A stretch of 64,000 nucleotides of DNA, from contig NC_092588.1 in NCBI RefSeq assembly GCF_047663525.1, positions 93,741,501-93,805,500 of the forward strand, written 5' to 3'. This DNA comes from Anas platyrhynchos (Eukaryota > Chordata > Aves > Anseriformes > Anatidae). Below the pieces are notes generated by a model. That model saw nothing but the letters and a program-made list of their open reading frames with translations, searched no databases and was not told where the DNA came from. Of the stretch, positions 35,100 to 46,689 are shown in pieces (position 1 is the stretch's first letter; each line of letters starts with the position of its first letter). A program made the translations under genes and the position numbers.

Positions 35100-38000
35100 A
35101 CTGATTGGGGTTATAAAAACAAACTCAGAGTTTAGAATCTCAACTCCACTTCACTTGCATAATACTGCAGCAGTTCTGCTGGGACAACCAAAGAGGATGG
35201 GGGCTGGGACAGGTTATGGATGAGAGGACAGTGGATCTTCAGACACAAAACGAAAGCCTAAGTGTGCAGGCTTAGGTGAGTTCTTTGCTCACTGCAGAAG
35301 TCCTTGTACTTTGAACCTTTATACATTTTAAATAGTTTTGTACTTGTAGTTCTTAGTAGGGTTAACCCAGGCTCATGGGCTCATGGTGCATCTGTGAGAT
35401 TTATTGTACAGTTTACAAATGAGAGATTTGGTGTCTGGGAAACAACAAAGCTGCTTTATAAGCCAAGAAGGTGTGACTTCGTTGTCCTGACAAAATCAGA
35501 CCAGTTCTTAAGTGCAAACCTTGACAGCTACAGAGGGAACGGAAACAAATCCTGATTGCATCTTGGCATGCAGTGGGTGACAATTAAAACAAGGGCCATG
35601 TCAGGCATGCTTATTGTTCCCTTGGCAGCCAGCCTTAGCATCCATGTGCTTTGGTGTGCGGTCTCTGCAAGGTTGTGCCAATGCAAAGAGCTCTCTCTCT
35701 CAGCTGCCCTCCTCAGAGGGAGCTGCAGGTCTCTATGTCATATCCATCACTTAGGTCTGACACAAACATTGTCTTTGCCACCACCTTGCACCAGGTTTTG
35801 GTCACTGTGGGTAGAGACAGGTGGCATCCTGCTGGAGATGTGCTGCTTGTCCTGCTTTTGCCCTCTTGGCAGCTGTCCTGAGGTCCCTTGCCTTCACTGA
35901 GTCCTCTCCATGGCCTTGAGCAGCCACTGCTGTGGCTGTGAAAATCTTGGTAGTGAAGGCTTCCAGCTGCATCTGGCTGTGGAGGCGTTGTTGCTTGGGG
36001 TTAAACTTCAGATTGCAGCTAATTTTTCTAGATACATCTATTTGATATCAGTGCTTAAGCAATGGTCTGGGACCAATACTCTTGCTATTCCATGACTAAT
36101 ATAGAACTTGGCAACTATTCTGCAGAAAAAGAACATCTTTTCTAATTATCCTGATCATGGCTTCAAACTATTTAGGTGTAATGGTTGCAAGACGTGGTTA
36201 TTAATAGCAATTAGAGCTTTCCTTTGACAGTATTGCAGTTCATCTGTCAAATGGTATGTGAATCACTGAAGGTTATTTATGACTGGATCAGCTGCAAGGA
36301 TGAAATCCAGGGGCTCACTGGCATGCAGGTGAAAAATGCGACACAACGGAACCATCAAGTACACTTTTGCACACAATGCCATGGTAATTCAAAACCCCAC
36401 CTTTACTGAGTACCCCCAGAAGTACTTCAGCTGCCCTTCAGGAGTAACAAGTAAGCCAGACAGTTGGGAGAAATATTATTCTTCCAGAGAATTGTTGTGT
36501 TGGAAATTTGAGCCTGAAATAGCACAAGAGCTATGTGTCAGGAAAGAAGAAGTAAACCAAGTGGTAAGGGCTAAAGCCTTGCTTTAAGTACGATTCTGAA
36601 TGATATCTGTCATGGCATGTGTACACATAAGGATGCCCTTACCTTAAGCTCCCTTCAATCATCTCTGTAATAAGTGGAATGAACAACACTGGGGTTTTTG
36701 TTTGTTTGTTTGTGTATATATGTACACACATATATATATACACACTTTCATGTGCAGCACCCTAATACTGATTTTTTTATTTCTTAGGAGCCTTTACAAA
36801 ACCCAAAGGTCTGTTAATTTAACCGGGGTTTGCTCATGTAGGCAGATCCCCTGGACATGGTCCTGTGTTCTGCCTTACCAGGCCATAGCAGACCCTGTGC
36901 CGACTGTCCTTTTGCTACAGCCTGGAAACCCAGACAATTATTGCTTGAAGTATGCAGTGTTCAAACATCAGTTTAAGTTGCCTGACAAAGCAATTGTGCA
37001 TGGAATGTGCAAATAGCAGATAGCAGCACTTATCCTGTATTCCATCAATGCAACTACTTTATACATAAATTCATCTCTACTCCAGTACCAGAAGTATGCC
37101 TGTTCTGGCCTAATATTGATAATCTGAAAATAATGACCAAGTGCTGGAATACAGTGCTGGATCCCTCAAGACAGGCCAAATTACTTCCATCCTTTATTTC
37201 TTGAATTGTACTCTTCCTTGCTCCTGCTACATGGGTCTACCTACTATAGCCAGCCACATTTGTCAGTCATGCATATCTAAGTGCTATGCTGAAGGCTGTG
37301 TAATGCTTCTAGCAGAGAGGAAGAATAGAAAAAGTTTCAGAAGAAATCTTCCCTCTATCTACACTGTCAGCGATGTGGTTTTGAAAGTGGCTGTAACCAT
37401 GCCAAATCCGGCTTGAATTTTTCCATCTGCACTCTAAAACTGATACAAAGCCTCCACAGTGTGCTAAGGAAGGGCTTAGGGAACTTGATCGATGCCCTGA
37501 TCTGTAGCCCATGCCTGAGCTGCCCAGCTGCTGACAGTTGTTCCAGTAAGCCTATGATAACTGGTAGAACTGTGCAAAGCTGGCACTGTGGTGGTGGTAA
37601 ACACTTGGATATGCACTCCAACTTGTTAGGGAGCTGGCTTATACGCAGTTTGGTTTAGCTTTAGGTACATGTTTAGATTTTGAGATACACATGCTTTTGT
37701 TTGAACCTAGTGGAGGTTCATTTGTTGCTCTGTGATGAGCAAAAGGCTAATTTCTGTCTTAACCACTAGATGGTCCTGTTTCTCAAAGAAAAAAATTGCT
37801 CCAAAATAAAACCTGTCTTGGCTTTTCTCTAATTCTGAATAATGTTAGAAGAGAAGAGCTTCAGTGTAAATCCAGACATAATTAATGGTCACACCTTGTT
37901 GCTTGACTTGACATGGTTTTCAGAATAGACTGAATACAACTTTCCATGAATCCTCCAAACTCAATTAGTGCAATCACTGATAAAATATTTCCTGGTTAGT

Positions 38001-41000
38001 CAGGTAAGAATTCCCAGCTCCAGACAGCACAAGTCTCAAATCTCTCCCTCTCATTCAAATATAAGCAAGATCAGAATGGCCATATTTTATCACTTCATTC
38101 CAAACACAGAAGTAATTTTCTACCTCAGTATGAAGGCTGGGCAGATTCATGTAGAAGTTCAACATTGTGGTATTTTTGAACTATTCTCATGCTGGTATGT
38201 GAAACAATGAGAGTGGTGGGCTGGAAAAAAAAAAAGTTTGTGTTTCTTTATCCAACTGCATTGAATGCCTTTGCTTTGGTGGTTTTCATGTTTAGTTTGT
38301 GTGCATGTGCCCAACTTCTCAGTAAACACAGAAGAAAGAAGGAGGTAGTAACAACTCTGCCCCTTCACTGCATGCCCCTTCACTGTCCTCTAGATGATCT
38401 TCCCAGTTCATGCTTTCATCACCTCCTTTCCCTTGATCATTCTTTTCCAGTTCCTCCTAATTATGAAAGTTTTTGCATTTCTGTGCTGTCTTGCTTTCCT
38501 GAGCCAAAGCATATGTCTTGCTATGAACAGCATATCTAAATAAAATAAGAACACAACTTCCTGAAAAGACTCTGAGAAGTCAGGATGATTTATTTGAAGC
38601 TTCTCAGTGCCATACATAGCACTAAAATAGTTTGGTTGTGGCCTGCTGGAAAGAGATGACAACTTACAGCCAATGAAGATGGAGTGAAATAGTACTTTGG
38701 TAAGAGAAATGCCTGATGAGGCTCATTTAAATAGACTGTCTCATAGCTGGGGACAGTGGATCTCCGTTGCCCAGAACATACAGTAACCTTTCATGAAGGC
38801 AGAATGACCAAAAGCAAAAATGAAAAATAAATGCTTGAAACTGGCAAGTGGTGCATCCAGAATAGATGCATGGATTTGATCCTTCTTGTAGCAGGGAGAG
38901 AGCTGTGAAAGCCCTGGCACGTGATGTGGATACTGAGAATTAACATGGGTTCAAGAGGCAACTCTGAAAGATAAAGTAATCCATTAAGGGCTACCTGCTA
39001 CAAAAACATACTAGGCTTAGGAAGTCTCTGAATCACAAATCTCTGTGGCCTGGGAGTGTGTTCTTGTGGGGAACATCAAAATATACTGCCTTGTTTGCAG
39101 AGTCTTCCCTAGATGTTCTCTGTGGGCCACCATCAAAAGCCAGATACTGCAGCAGATGAACCTTGGGCCTGAGTGAAAGCAGCTGGGCATATTAGAGCAT
39201 TTTAAATGCTGGCTCTTCTAATAATGATTTTTCTTTGTATGGCATATTATTTTTCAGGCATCATTTACCAATAAGCATATCATATTTACATGAAGATTTT
39301 ATTTTACATGGTCATGTAGGCATCAATCAGTAAAAATTATTAGTGCTATTGAAAGTCTCACATCACAATGGTAGCAAGACTAGAAAGAGTAAAAGGGATG
39401 AGTTTGCCTTTTACTTCTGTTTTAAGATGATATAATCACTTAGCAAAACAAGAACAGATGCTATACATCCTGAAGAGAAAAAAGTCACTCCAGCAATTGC
39501 CCACTAGAGATCAAGAAAGGATACCTACATTTTCTGGTCCAAATAAACATGTAGAGTCATAAGGGAAAAGAGCTACGATGCAAAACAATGAAGGTTTTTA
39601 CTTACGAAGATAGACCCTCCATGCATGCACATAATTAGCACAATGGAGGCACGGCTATGGACTGGTTCTTGGATGCAGATTGATTTTTTTAAGTAGTGAG
39701 TGTTTGCAAGGTTCAAAGGGAACATGCTAAAAGGAGGTTGCTGAAGAAAGAATGTATATTGATTGTGTTAGCTGTAGAAAGACCTCTTGTGCTGTCATGG
39801 ACTTGAAGTGCTCTTCATGTGTTGCTATTGTGATCCTAAGTAGTCTGAGTAAACTCTTGAAAACTTGGATAAGGGAGACACTTCTTTTAGCTGTTACTAA
39901 GTAGAATTCGGAGAAAAGAGTATTTCTTAGGCTTCTTTACTGTGTGTATTCATACACAGGGCTGTAGAGAAAACTACTACACATAAGGGAGAAATTTATT
40001 TTAACTCCTATATTAGTGATCACCCCCTCCCCTGGATGGTGGTGGTGGGGTCACCTTGATGCCTTGATACTGAGTAAGATCAGGGCAAAACAGAATTTCA
40101 GTCATGCTTCCTTGTACAAGTACCTCACAGATTACACTCTCCCCGCCCCACAAATAAATAAAAAAATTACTAATTTCTTTTGGGAGGTGGTTGCAGTGAA
40201 AAAGTGTCATTTATACTTTGAGGTTTCCTCAGCTGGAGGTGTCTTTGTAGGAAAACTAAATGACAGATCTGCTATTGAACTCCCACTTTGTTCTGTTGGC
40301 ATTGCAGTATCTCCTACTTGGTCTCAGTTTATGGACTGAGTCATGTCTCAGGGCCAAGTCTTTTAAGCACAGCTTTACAAACTGTTTCTTCAGGTGTTCA
40401 TTCTCATTAGGAGCTGAGCATGACCCTGAATCTGCAACAGAGCCCGCGGTCTCCAGACAGCCCCATGGCCTTTCACATTTCAGCCTCTCCACAGAGTCGC
40501 AACAGAGGAGTGAAATACCTGCCAGGGTGAAAGCTGCTCTTCTACAAAACCTCACAGTAAATACAGTCATAGCTGTTAAAGCTGCGGGATCTGTAACAGC
40601 GAGAACTAAGAGTAGAAATGCAGTATGGCTTGCGATATTAGCCTCATGCTGATGAAACTTTGCCACAACTCTTGTAAGCATGTGCTTGGACACAAAACTG
40701 AGCCTGATGGTGTTTGATCAGTTGCTTGGGTAGATCAGTTGCTTGGGTGCTTTGTTGCTGAAGGGCCTCACGTGCACAGGGGTGAGCTGGCCCCAGCTGC
40801 AGGTCAGGATGAGAGCTGAGGACTCACGCAAAAAGGGGAGGTGGGACAGCAGCCAGAGAAGCATGGGCAGGGAGTCAGGTTCTGCCCTGTGCTGAGTGTG
40901 GCAGCCAGCACTGCCCCAGCCTGCCTGTGGCCCCCTGCCCTCCGCTCTCATCTTGGTGTGCTGGGGGGCCTCAGCGAGGTGTCCTTCCAGGCCCCCGCCT

Positions 41001-41114
41001 CCCTGTGGTGCCGCCCTCAGCTCTTGCTCCCTGCCCTGATCAATAGCTTTCTAAGGGAGCCTCACTTCTCTTCCCCTCCCTTTTGTGAATTTAATTTTTT
41101 CTCACTAGCACTGC
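35100..41114. other. Intergenic between the LTR fragments and PRLH2
   Basis: About 6 kb with no recognisable gene. A TA/CA-rich microsatellite lies at about 36,713-36,746. An open frame at 36,336-36,587 (83 codons, several Cys and Trp) has no known motif. A GC-richer patch at about 40,780-41,050 precedes the PRLH2 promoter. Confidence 0.45.
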
Positions 41115-41254
41115 TGACGTCCTCCTGGCCCACCTCTTGACTCCCCCCGCCTTCAAGCCCACATCTCTGCACTATAAAAGCCATGAGCCCCCAGCAACCA
41201 CCCTGCTTCTGCTCAGAGCAGCGGCTACCTGAGGAACTGCCTTGGTGCAAACAG
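41115..41254 (+). promoter_or_regulatory. PRLH2: PRLH2 promoter and noncoding exon 1
   Basis: The CRE-like site TGACGTCC at 41,115-41,122 lies about 50 bases before a TATAAAA box (41,173-41,179). Transcription should start near 41,205. A strong splice donor, ACAG|GTGAGT, follows at 41,254/41,255. This gives an untranslated first exon of about 50 bases. The link to the coding exons 3 kb downstream is inferred from orientation and the matching splice signals. Confidence 0.6.
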
Positions 41255-44200
41255 GTGAGTGACAGCTAGCTGCTTTGGCACTTGTCCTAGCTCTTTCCTG
41301 CTGGATTTCCTTGTTTTAATTTTTAATTTTTGCTTTTGCTTCTCTACATTAATGTACATAGCTGTGCTCTGTGCTCAGTCCCATGCACTTTTCCCCAGTT
41401 TTGGCAGTGAAGGAGGCAGTGCCTAGAAAACCTGTGGACAGTTTCGTGCCTCTGCAGGGAGAGCACAGGCTGGAGCCTGCAGCACAGTGGTGATGCGAGC
41501 CTGATCCCAGGCCTGGAGTCACCCTAGGTTTGAGCTCTTGTGGAGGTTTCCAACACTGCTTTCAAACCTGAAGACCAGTTGGATTTGCACAGGAAAAGCG
41601 TAACACAGTTGCTGGTCTTGAGTAAGATGCTATTTTAGGGTTTAGAGAGTTAATAGCACCTTGTCTTCTGAGGATATCTACTGTAGGTTTAGACCAGATG
41701 GACCTGTAGTACAACTCAAGTTCAGGGTGCTTTGAGCCAGTGTGCCCGGAGGGAGGGTCAGGCTGCCTCCCACTGCCTGTGTGGGGCATATCCACAGCAA
41801 GTTATGATGCTGACAGGGCCAGAGGTGCTGGAGATACTTGCTGTACTCCAAGGCTGCTGGAAAGCAACATTTCTTTGATATCCTCAGCTGGGAATAGCAT
41901 GGTCAGAGCTGACAAACAGGACCTAGGTGCAATGGCTTCCTTAATGGCTTAGCTGGAAATACAAATGAGTCGTTTCACTGTAATTTTGCCGGTTACTTAA
42001 ACAAGCTGTAACCTTCTCTGATGTTGATTGAAGTTACTGGACTGCTGTCACAGTTATTGCTCAGCCAAAGTTTAAAGGCTCTTTCTGAACAGGGACCAAG
42101 CAGAACCAGCAAGCTGACTGAGTTGGCAGTGGTGCTAACTTCATGCTGCACTCCACGAACAAAATTGTTCCTGAACCTTTTCATTGTGTCAAGTTTTGTT
42201 AAAACTGGTAAATTTTTAAAACTTTTTTGGTGATTATTTGATGGTTGGAAAGGGAGAGCAGGCAAAAAGACTACACAAGGTCTTAGTTTTCCAATTTTCC
42301 CTTTAGAAGAAAGCTGGTGAGCTGTGGGCTCAGGCAGGTCTGGATCTGAGGAGACCAGAGACCATCTCCCAGCCCTGTTGCTTCTCAGGGGCAATGCAAA
42401 GGCCTGTGAGCAGGTAACCAGAGTTTTGTACTTCTCCTTCATGCCTACTGACAGGGTGGAGCTGGAGTTGGAGATGCTCAGCATCATTTGGGGTCAAGTT
42501 TGTGGCAGCATCTGTGCCTATGTTTCTCCCCATACAAGCAGGGGTAGAACAATTAGGAAGAGGAAAAATAGGGAGGATAAGAGGTACCAAGTCCCCCGAT
42601 TATGGCATGACATGTTACTTAGTGAAGAGCAGTGAGCACCATGTGCTTCACTGAAACCCCAGCCAGGTCAAGGAGCTGAACAAAAAGTTTGATAAACAAC
42701 AGCACTGTAGTAAGTGGCCTGAATGGCTGATTTAGGTACAGGACCCCCTGACGGAGACTGAGACACAGCATTGCTTAGGAAATTTTTGTCTTTTATTACC
42801 ACTGAGCTCAACATCAGGTCTTCCATTCAATCACTCAGTTCCCAGAAAAGCTAGACACAAAACCATACAGCAAGTAATCTGGAAATCCTGTCTACAGCCA
42901 TCTAAGGACACAGGAGAAATTCCTCAAAAATCTTAATTTTGTCTCACTGAGTTTAAAGCATTGCTAAACATGGAGCAACAAGAGAAAACTGAAACTGAAG
43001 CCAGAATGCATCCCATGTGGTTTTACATGCTAAGATCATTTAGTTCTGATTGCCTTGAGATATTAAATAAAAAAAATAAATAATTTACAGTTCAGTTAAA
43101 ATTACTGGTTGAAATCACTTTCCACCTAGCTGCCTTCTAAGTAACTGCCAGTGTGGGGAAGGAAAAAAAACAACACAACCAACCAACCAACCAAAAAAAA
43201 ACCACCTTCACTGAATACTAGGGCTTAAAGAGCTTTTAGACTGCATTTTAATGAAAGATATAGACAGATTTTTCATGTGCTCTTTAGTTGCTATTGCTGT
43301 GTTCTTGGGAGCATCTTCCATCAAAAGATTCTCATTCCTGCTATGCCCACACTGAAAGCGAGCTAAAATTTTAGCATTACAATGGTCAGGCAACAACGGG
43401 GGAAAAATCCCGCCCTTACACAACGTGCAGCTTCTGTGTGGGTATAGTCAAAAGTACTTCCTGTAGCTCTTTGCCTGTATATCTACTCTTAAGCTAATAC
43501 TTAAGCAAGCAGGGCTTCTACTGACTTCTGTATGCAGAGGCTCCAGACTGTAAAATATGGCCAGATTTTGCACATTACAAGGTAGACTCCTAGCATTACA
43601 GCTGGGATGTAGCTTGCCCAAAATGTCACATAGACAGGATGTGGTGATAACCAGAGCCCAGGATCCTTTACTTCCTGGATGCTGTTTGCTTGACTAGGCA
43701 CAGTCCTCTCTTGGGGATTTCTCATCTGGTTGTATCTGGATGCATTAAGAGGACTGGGACATCTAACAGTGGAAATCATAACTGGAAATCATACTTTTGC
43801 ATGCTGTCTGTGAAAGGATGAGCTGACAGGAGAGAAACATTCATTTTCAGTAAATCTTTCTAATGCACTTAGTTTTAAAGAGATTGTGTAAATAGCAAAT
43901 GTTAAATGTATTTCCAACTGTGGAAAGGATGATAAGAGATAATGGCTAAAACACACTCTGATGGCCAATGCCCATGGCTGTACGGAGGGGCACACAGAAA
44001 GTCAGCAAACAGCAAGCTCAGGGCCAGGATTCAAGTGCCATGTAAAGCTGTGCCATAGGTTTTTATGGACGATGGGGGAAAAGCTCAAGTTGCAAAACTT
44101 ACCTCAATAGATGTTTCACTGTACAGTCTTTGCCTTTAAACAGAAATACCCAGGACATTCCCAGTGTCTGGGTTTCAGAGGACTTAAGTCATGAAATGGC

Positions 44201-44293
44201 TCTGATAGGAACACACTGTTAAAATTAACACCTTCCTTCACCTTGAGGGCTTTAACTCATTTGTGTTCCCTATGCCCATTTTTCTCTTCACAG
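41255..44293 (+). other. PRLH2 intron 1
   Basis: No coding exon, CR1 copy or RNA gene recognised. An (ACCA)n-like patch lies near 43,175-43,192. The open frame at 42,324-42,635 has no known domain. Confidence 0.5.
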
Positions 44294-44314
44294 CCTTCCT
44301 ACCACCACTCCACC

Positions 44315-46290
44315 ATGTGGCATCTGATCTTGTGGACACCACGCACCCAGTGGTCACCAAAGCACTTAAAGTTGGTCACTGTCTACATGCTGGTGCTCTT
44401 GGTATCTCTCAGCTTTGCTTCAGGACACAGCAGGCCATTTAAACATCAGATAGACAACAGAAGTAAGTATGAGTCTCACCTGACGTAATGTGATGGACCC
44501 CTATATGATGACCTCGTGGCCTCTGGTGCATCAAGGGATCAGGGTCACACTGTCAGGCAAAGATCAGCAGCAAATCCACGTGGGTGTTTCCATGATAATG
44601 GATGGATAAAGGGTGGTGTGGAATCCTGTTCTTCAATTTACATTAACTTAATCTCCGCCTCATGATGCTTAATTTGCCAAGGAAAATACTGCAATTTTTT
44701 ATAAATACCAGAGGAGACACCAATTTACAAAAGACTGACAAAGAAAATGCAAAGCAGTACACATAGACTATTTAAGCATCTAATTTTCAGCTATGTTCTG
44801 CAGATCTGTGGCAGGTCATGGCTACTTCTAAGAAGTAACAAAGCAGCATGTGCCATTAGCTTAAATTTGCTTTACAGGGATCTTCATGGCTGTCTGGAAT
44901 TACAAGTTGTCTGAAAGTCAAAATACAAGTGGTTGAAGCATACTCATTGAGATATACTGTGAAGAACGGCACTTGCCCAGATGAAGGATAATTTTGTATG
45001 TCCTAAGGAAATGTTAACACACAATACAAAATATTTTTGAGAGAATCTGGATCATGATATCTTACCTTCCCTCCAAGGAGCAATGGGTGATGATTGAACA
45101 TGGAGTGGGAGAGAGTTGGGTGTGGGGAGTAAGGCACGTGGGTTCTCAGTGGCGCATCTTTCCCCTTTCAAAGACAATTAGAGATGTGGGGAGCCTTGGT
45201 TTAGGTACTTGAGTGAAAAATATGAAATGGCTTAGGTTTTGGTGAGCAGTGGGATGTTAAACACTGTGCTGAAACACTTACAGGGTGTATGGAGAAATTT
45301 ACAACTGAAGTGGATTTTTTGTTTTGTTTTGTTTTCTGTGTTAAAGCAGAGATACGCCCAGGTGAAAATACTGCTGCCTTGCTTGAGACTTTCATGTGAC
45401 TTGGATACTGTATGATGCGCTTAAATTGAGATCTATTTCCTATTCCTGACATCCCATTGGCTTTGGAATGATTTGGCTTTTCTTGGGGAAGCTTCACCTT
45501 TGCATATTTTTCCTGCCACTATATCTTAGTCTTCTAATACAGCTATACCCTTTCCACACCTGCTGTAGAATTACACCAGGCTGTAAAATAAACCAAGTAT
45601 GAGTATATTTCATATGCATTAAAAGGAAAAAAAAGTCATCCATGAAAACAATTGAAGGAGAATTAGGTTTGTATGTGTACCTCTAGCACAGGAACCCTCC
45701 TTGCAATCCAATGGAGTTGTTAGTCTTTAGAGATGGTACACAGAGCAGAAATGGATGCTGCAAAGTAGGACCTTCAGGATTTTGGGCACCTTAGAGGGGA
45801 CAGTTTAAAAGTGGCAGACCAGGGAACTGCTGTGGTGTTCCTGGATGTAGGCTGCTTTGTAACCTCTTCCAGAATTGCAAGTTATGCAGACCAGACAGAT
45901 GAAAATTATTTTTGCATCTGAATGCTCTTTCTTTAGGTTCAACATTTGGCAAGTGACCCTCACAGGCACCAGAAAGTTGTGTCTGACTGCAGCCTTTCCC
46001 CTTGGCTTTTCTCCTGGGCTACTAATAAACTGTTTAACACCCTTGAGGTGTTCAGGAAGTGCTGCCTTTACATACAGTAGTAGATGCTTCACCCAGTGCT
46101 TTGAATTCCAGGTCCCCAGATTGATCCTTTTTGGTATGTGGGTCGTGGCGTTCGCCCCATCGGTCGGTTTGGGAAGAGGCAGCTGAGAAGCAGCCGTGGC
46201 AGCTTGAGGCCCATGAACAGGCACCTGGATTTCATCTTGAACACCTTGTGGGAACAAAAAGTGTTGGATGCAGAGGACAGTGACTGGTGA
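44315..46290 (+). CDS. PRLH2: Prolactin-releasing peptide 2 / C-RFa-type RF-amide precursor
   Basis: A secreted neuropeptide precursor of 108 residues. Coding exons are 44,315-44,462 (exon 44,294-44,462, acceptor tttctcttcacag, donor GTAAGT) and 46,112-46,290 (acceptor ttgaattccag), total 327 bases, joined in phase 1. Residues 21-37 form the signal-peptide core (VTVYMLVLLVSLSFASG). After DNR comes a 20-residue peptide, SPQIDPFWYVGRGVRPIGRF, followed by G-KR, the classic amidation and dibasic cleavage signal. A C-terminal flanking peptide ends at DSDW. The mature peptide matches fish C-RFa/PrRP2 as I remember it, except Gln for Glu at position 3. C-RFa/PrRP2 acts on PRLHR-type receptors. The gene is regarded as absent in mammals. 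Met25 is an alternative start that would still keep a signal peptide. Confidence 0.93.
44463..46111 (+). other. PRLH2 intron 2
   Basis: A 1.65-kb intron separating the signal-peptide exon from the hormone exon, the same partition as in other PrRP genes. No other feature seen. Confidence 0.7.
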
Positions 46291-46683
46291 TGTCTGTGTC
46301 CTGAGGTGGTGACCTAACTTCTGCTCTCTGAATTGCCCCTCCCCTGCACATCAGACCTCTACTTCTGCTTTTGTCTAGCAATCCCATGCTTTTCCTCTTT
46401 CTGCTTCTTGTGCAAGTTCCTTCAAAAAGAAACACATTTGGGGTGCAGGTAAAAGAAAATGTGTTGACGCTAGCACTGAATGCAAACATAGCTTTTAAAA
46501 GGGCTTCTTCCCTCTTACATCCTCACCAGTCCCTTTCCTGAGCTGTAAAGATGCTAAGCACTGTAACATTAGGTTTAACCAAAAAACAAACAGCTTCTGT
46601 GCTGGGATTTAAACTCTGCAGTGTTAAACATATCATGAAACCTTCCTGTCACATTTCACAGTCAATGGCTATTAGTATGTAAA

Positions 46684-46689
46684 AATAAA
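46684..46689 (+). terminator. Candidate PRLH2 poly(A) signal
   Basis: AATAAA about 390 bases after the PRLH2 stop, the first canonical plus-strand signal noticed. Assigned by position only. Confidence 0.35.

Noticed and set aside
36336-36587. 83-codon frame rich in Cys and Trp as a small secreted protein
   Set aside because: No signal peptide, no splice context and no recognised family.
44243-44314. In-frame upstream start giving a longer PRLH2 N-terminus
   Set aside because: The extension lies in the intron, upstream of the clear tttctcttcacag acceptor. The ATG at 44,315 is the first within the exon.
45805-46257. 150-codon minus-strand open frame over the PRLH2 hormone exon
   Set aside because: It is the antisense shadow of the RF-amide exon. 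It has no domain, and the plus strand has splice signals and a known hormone.
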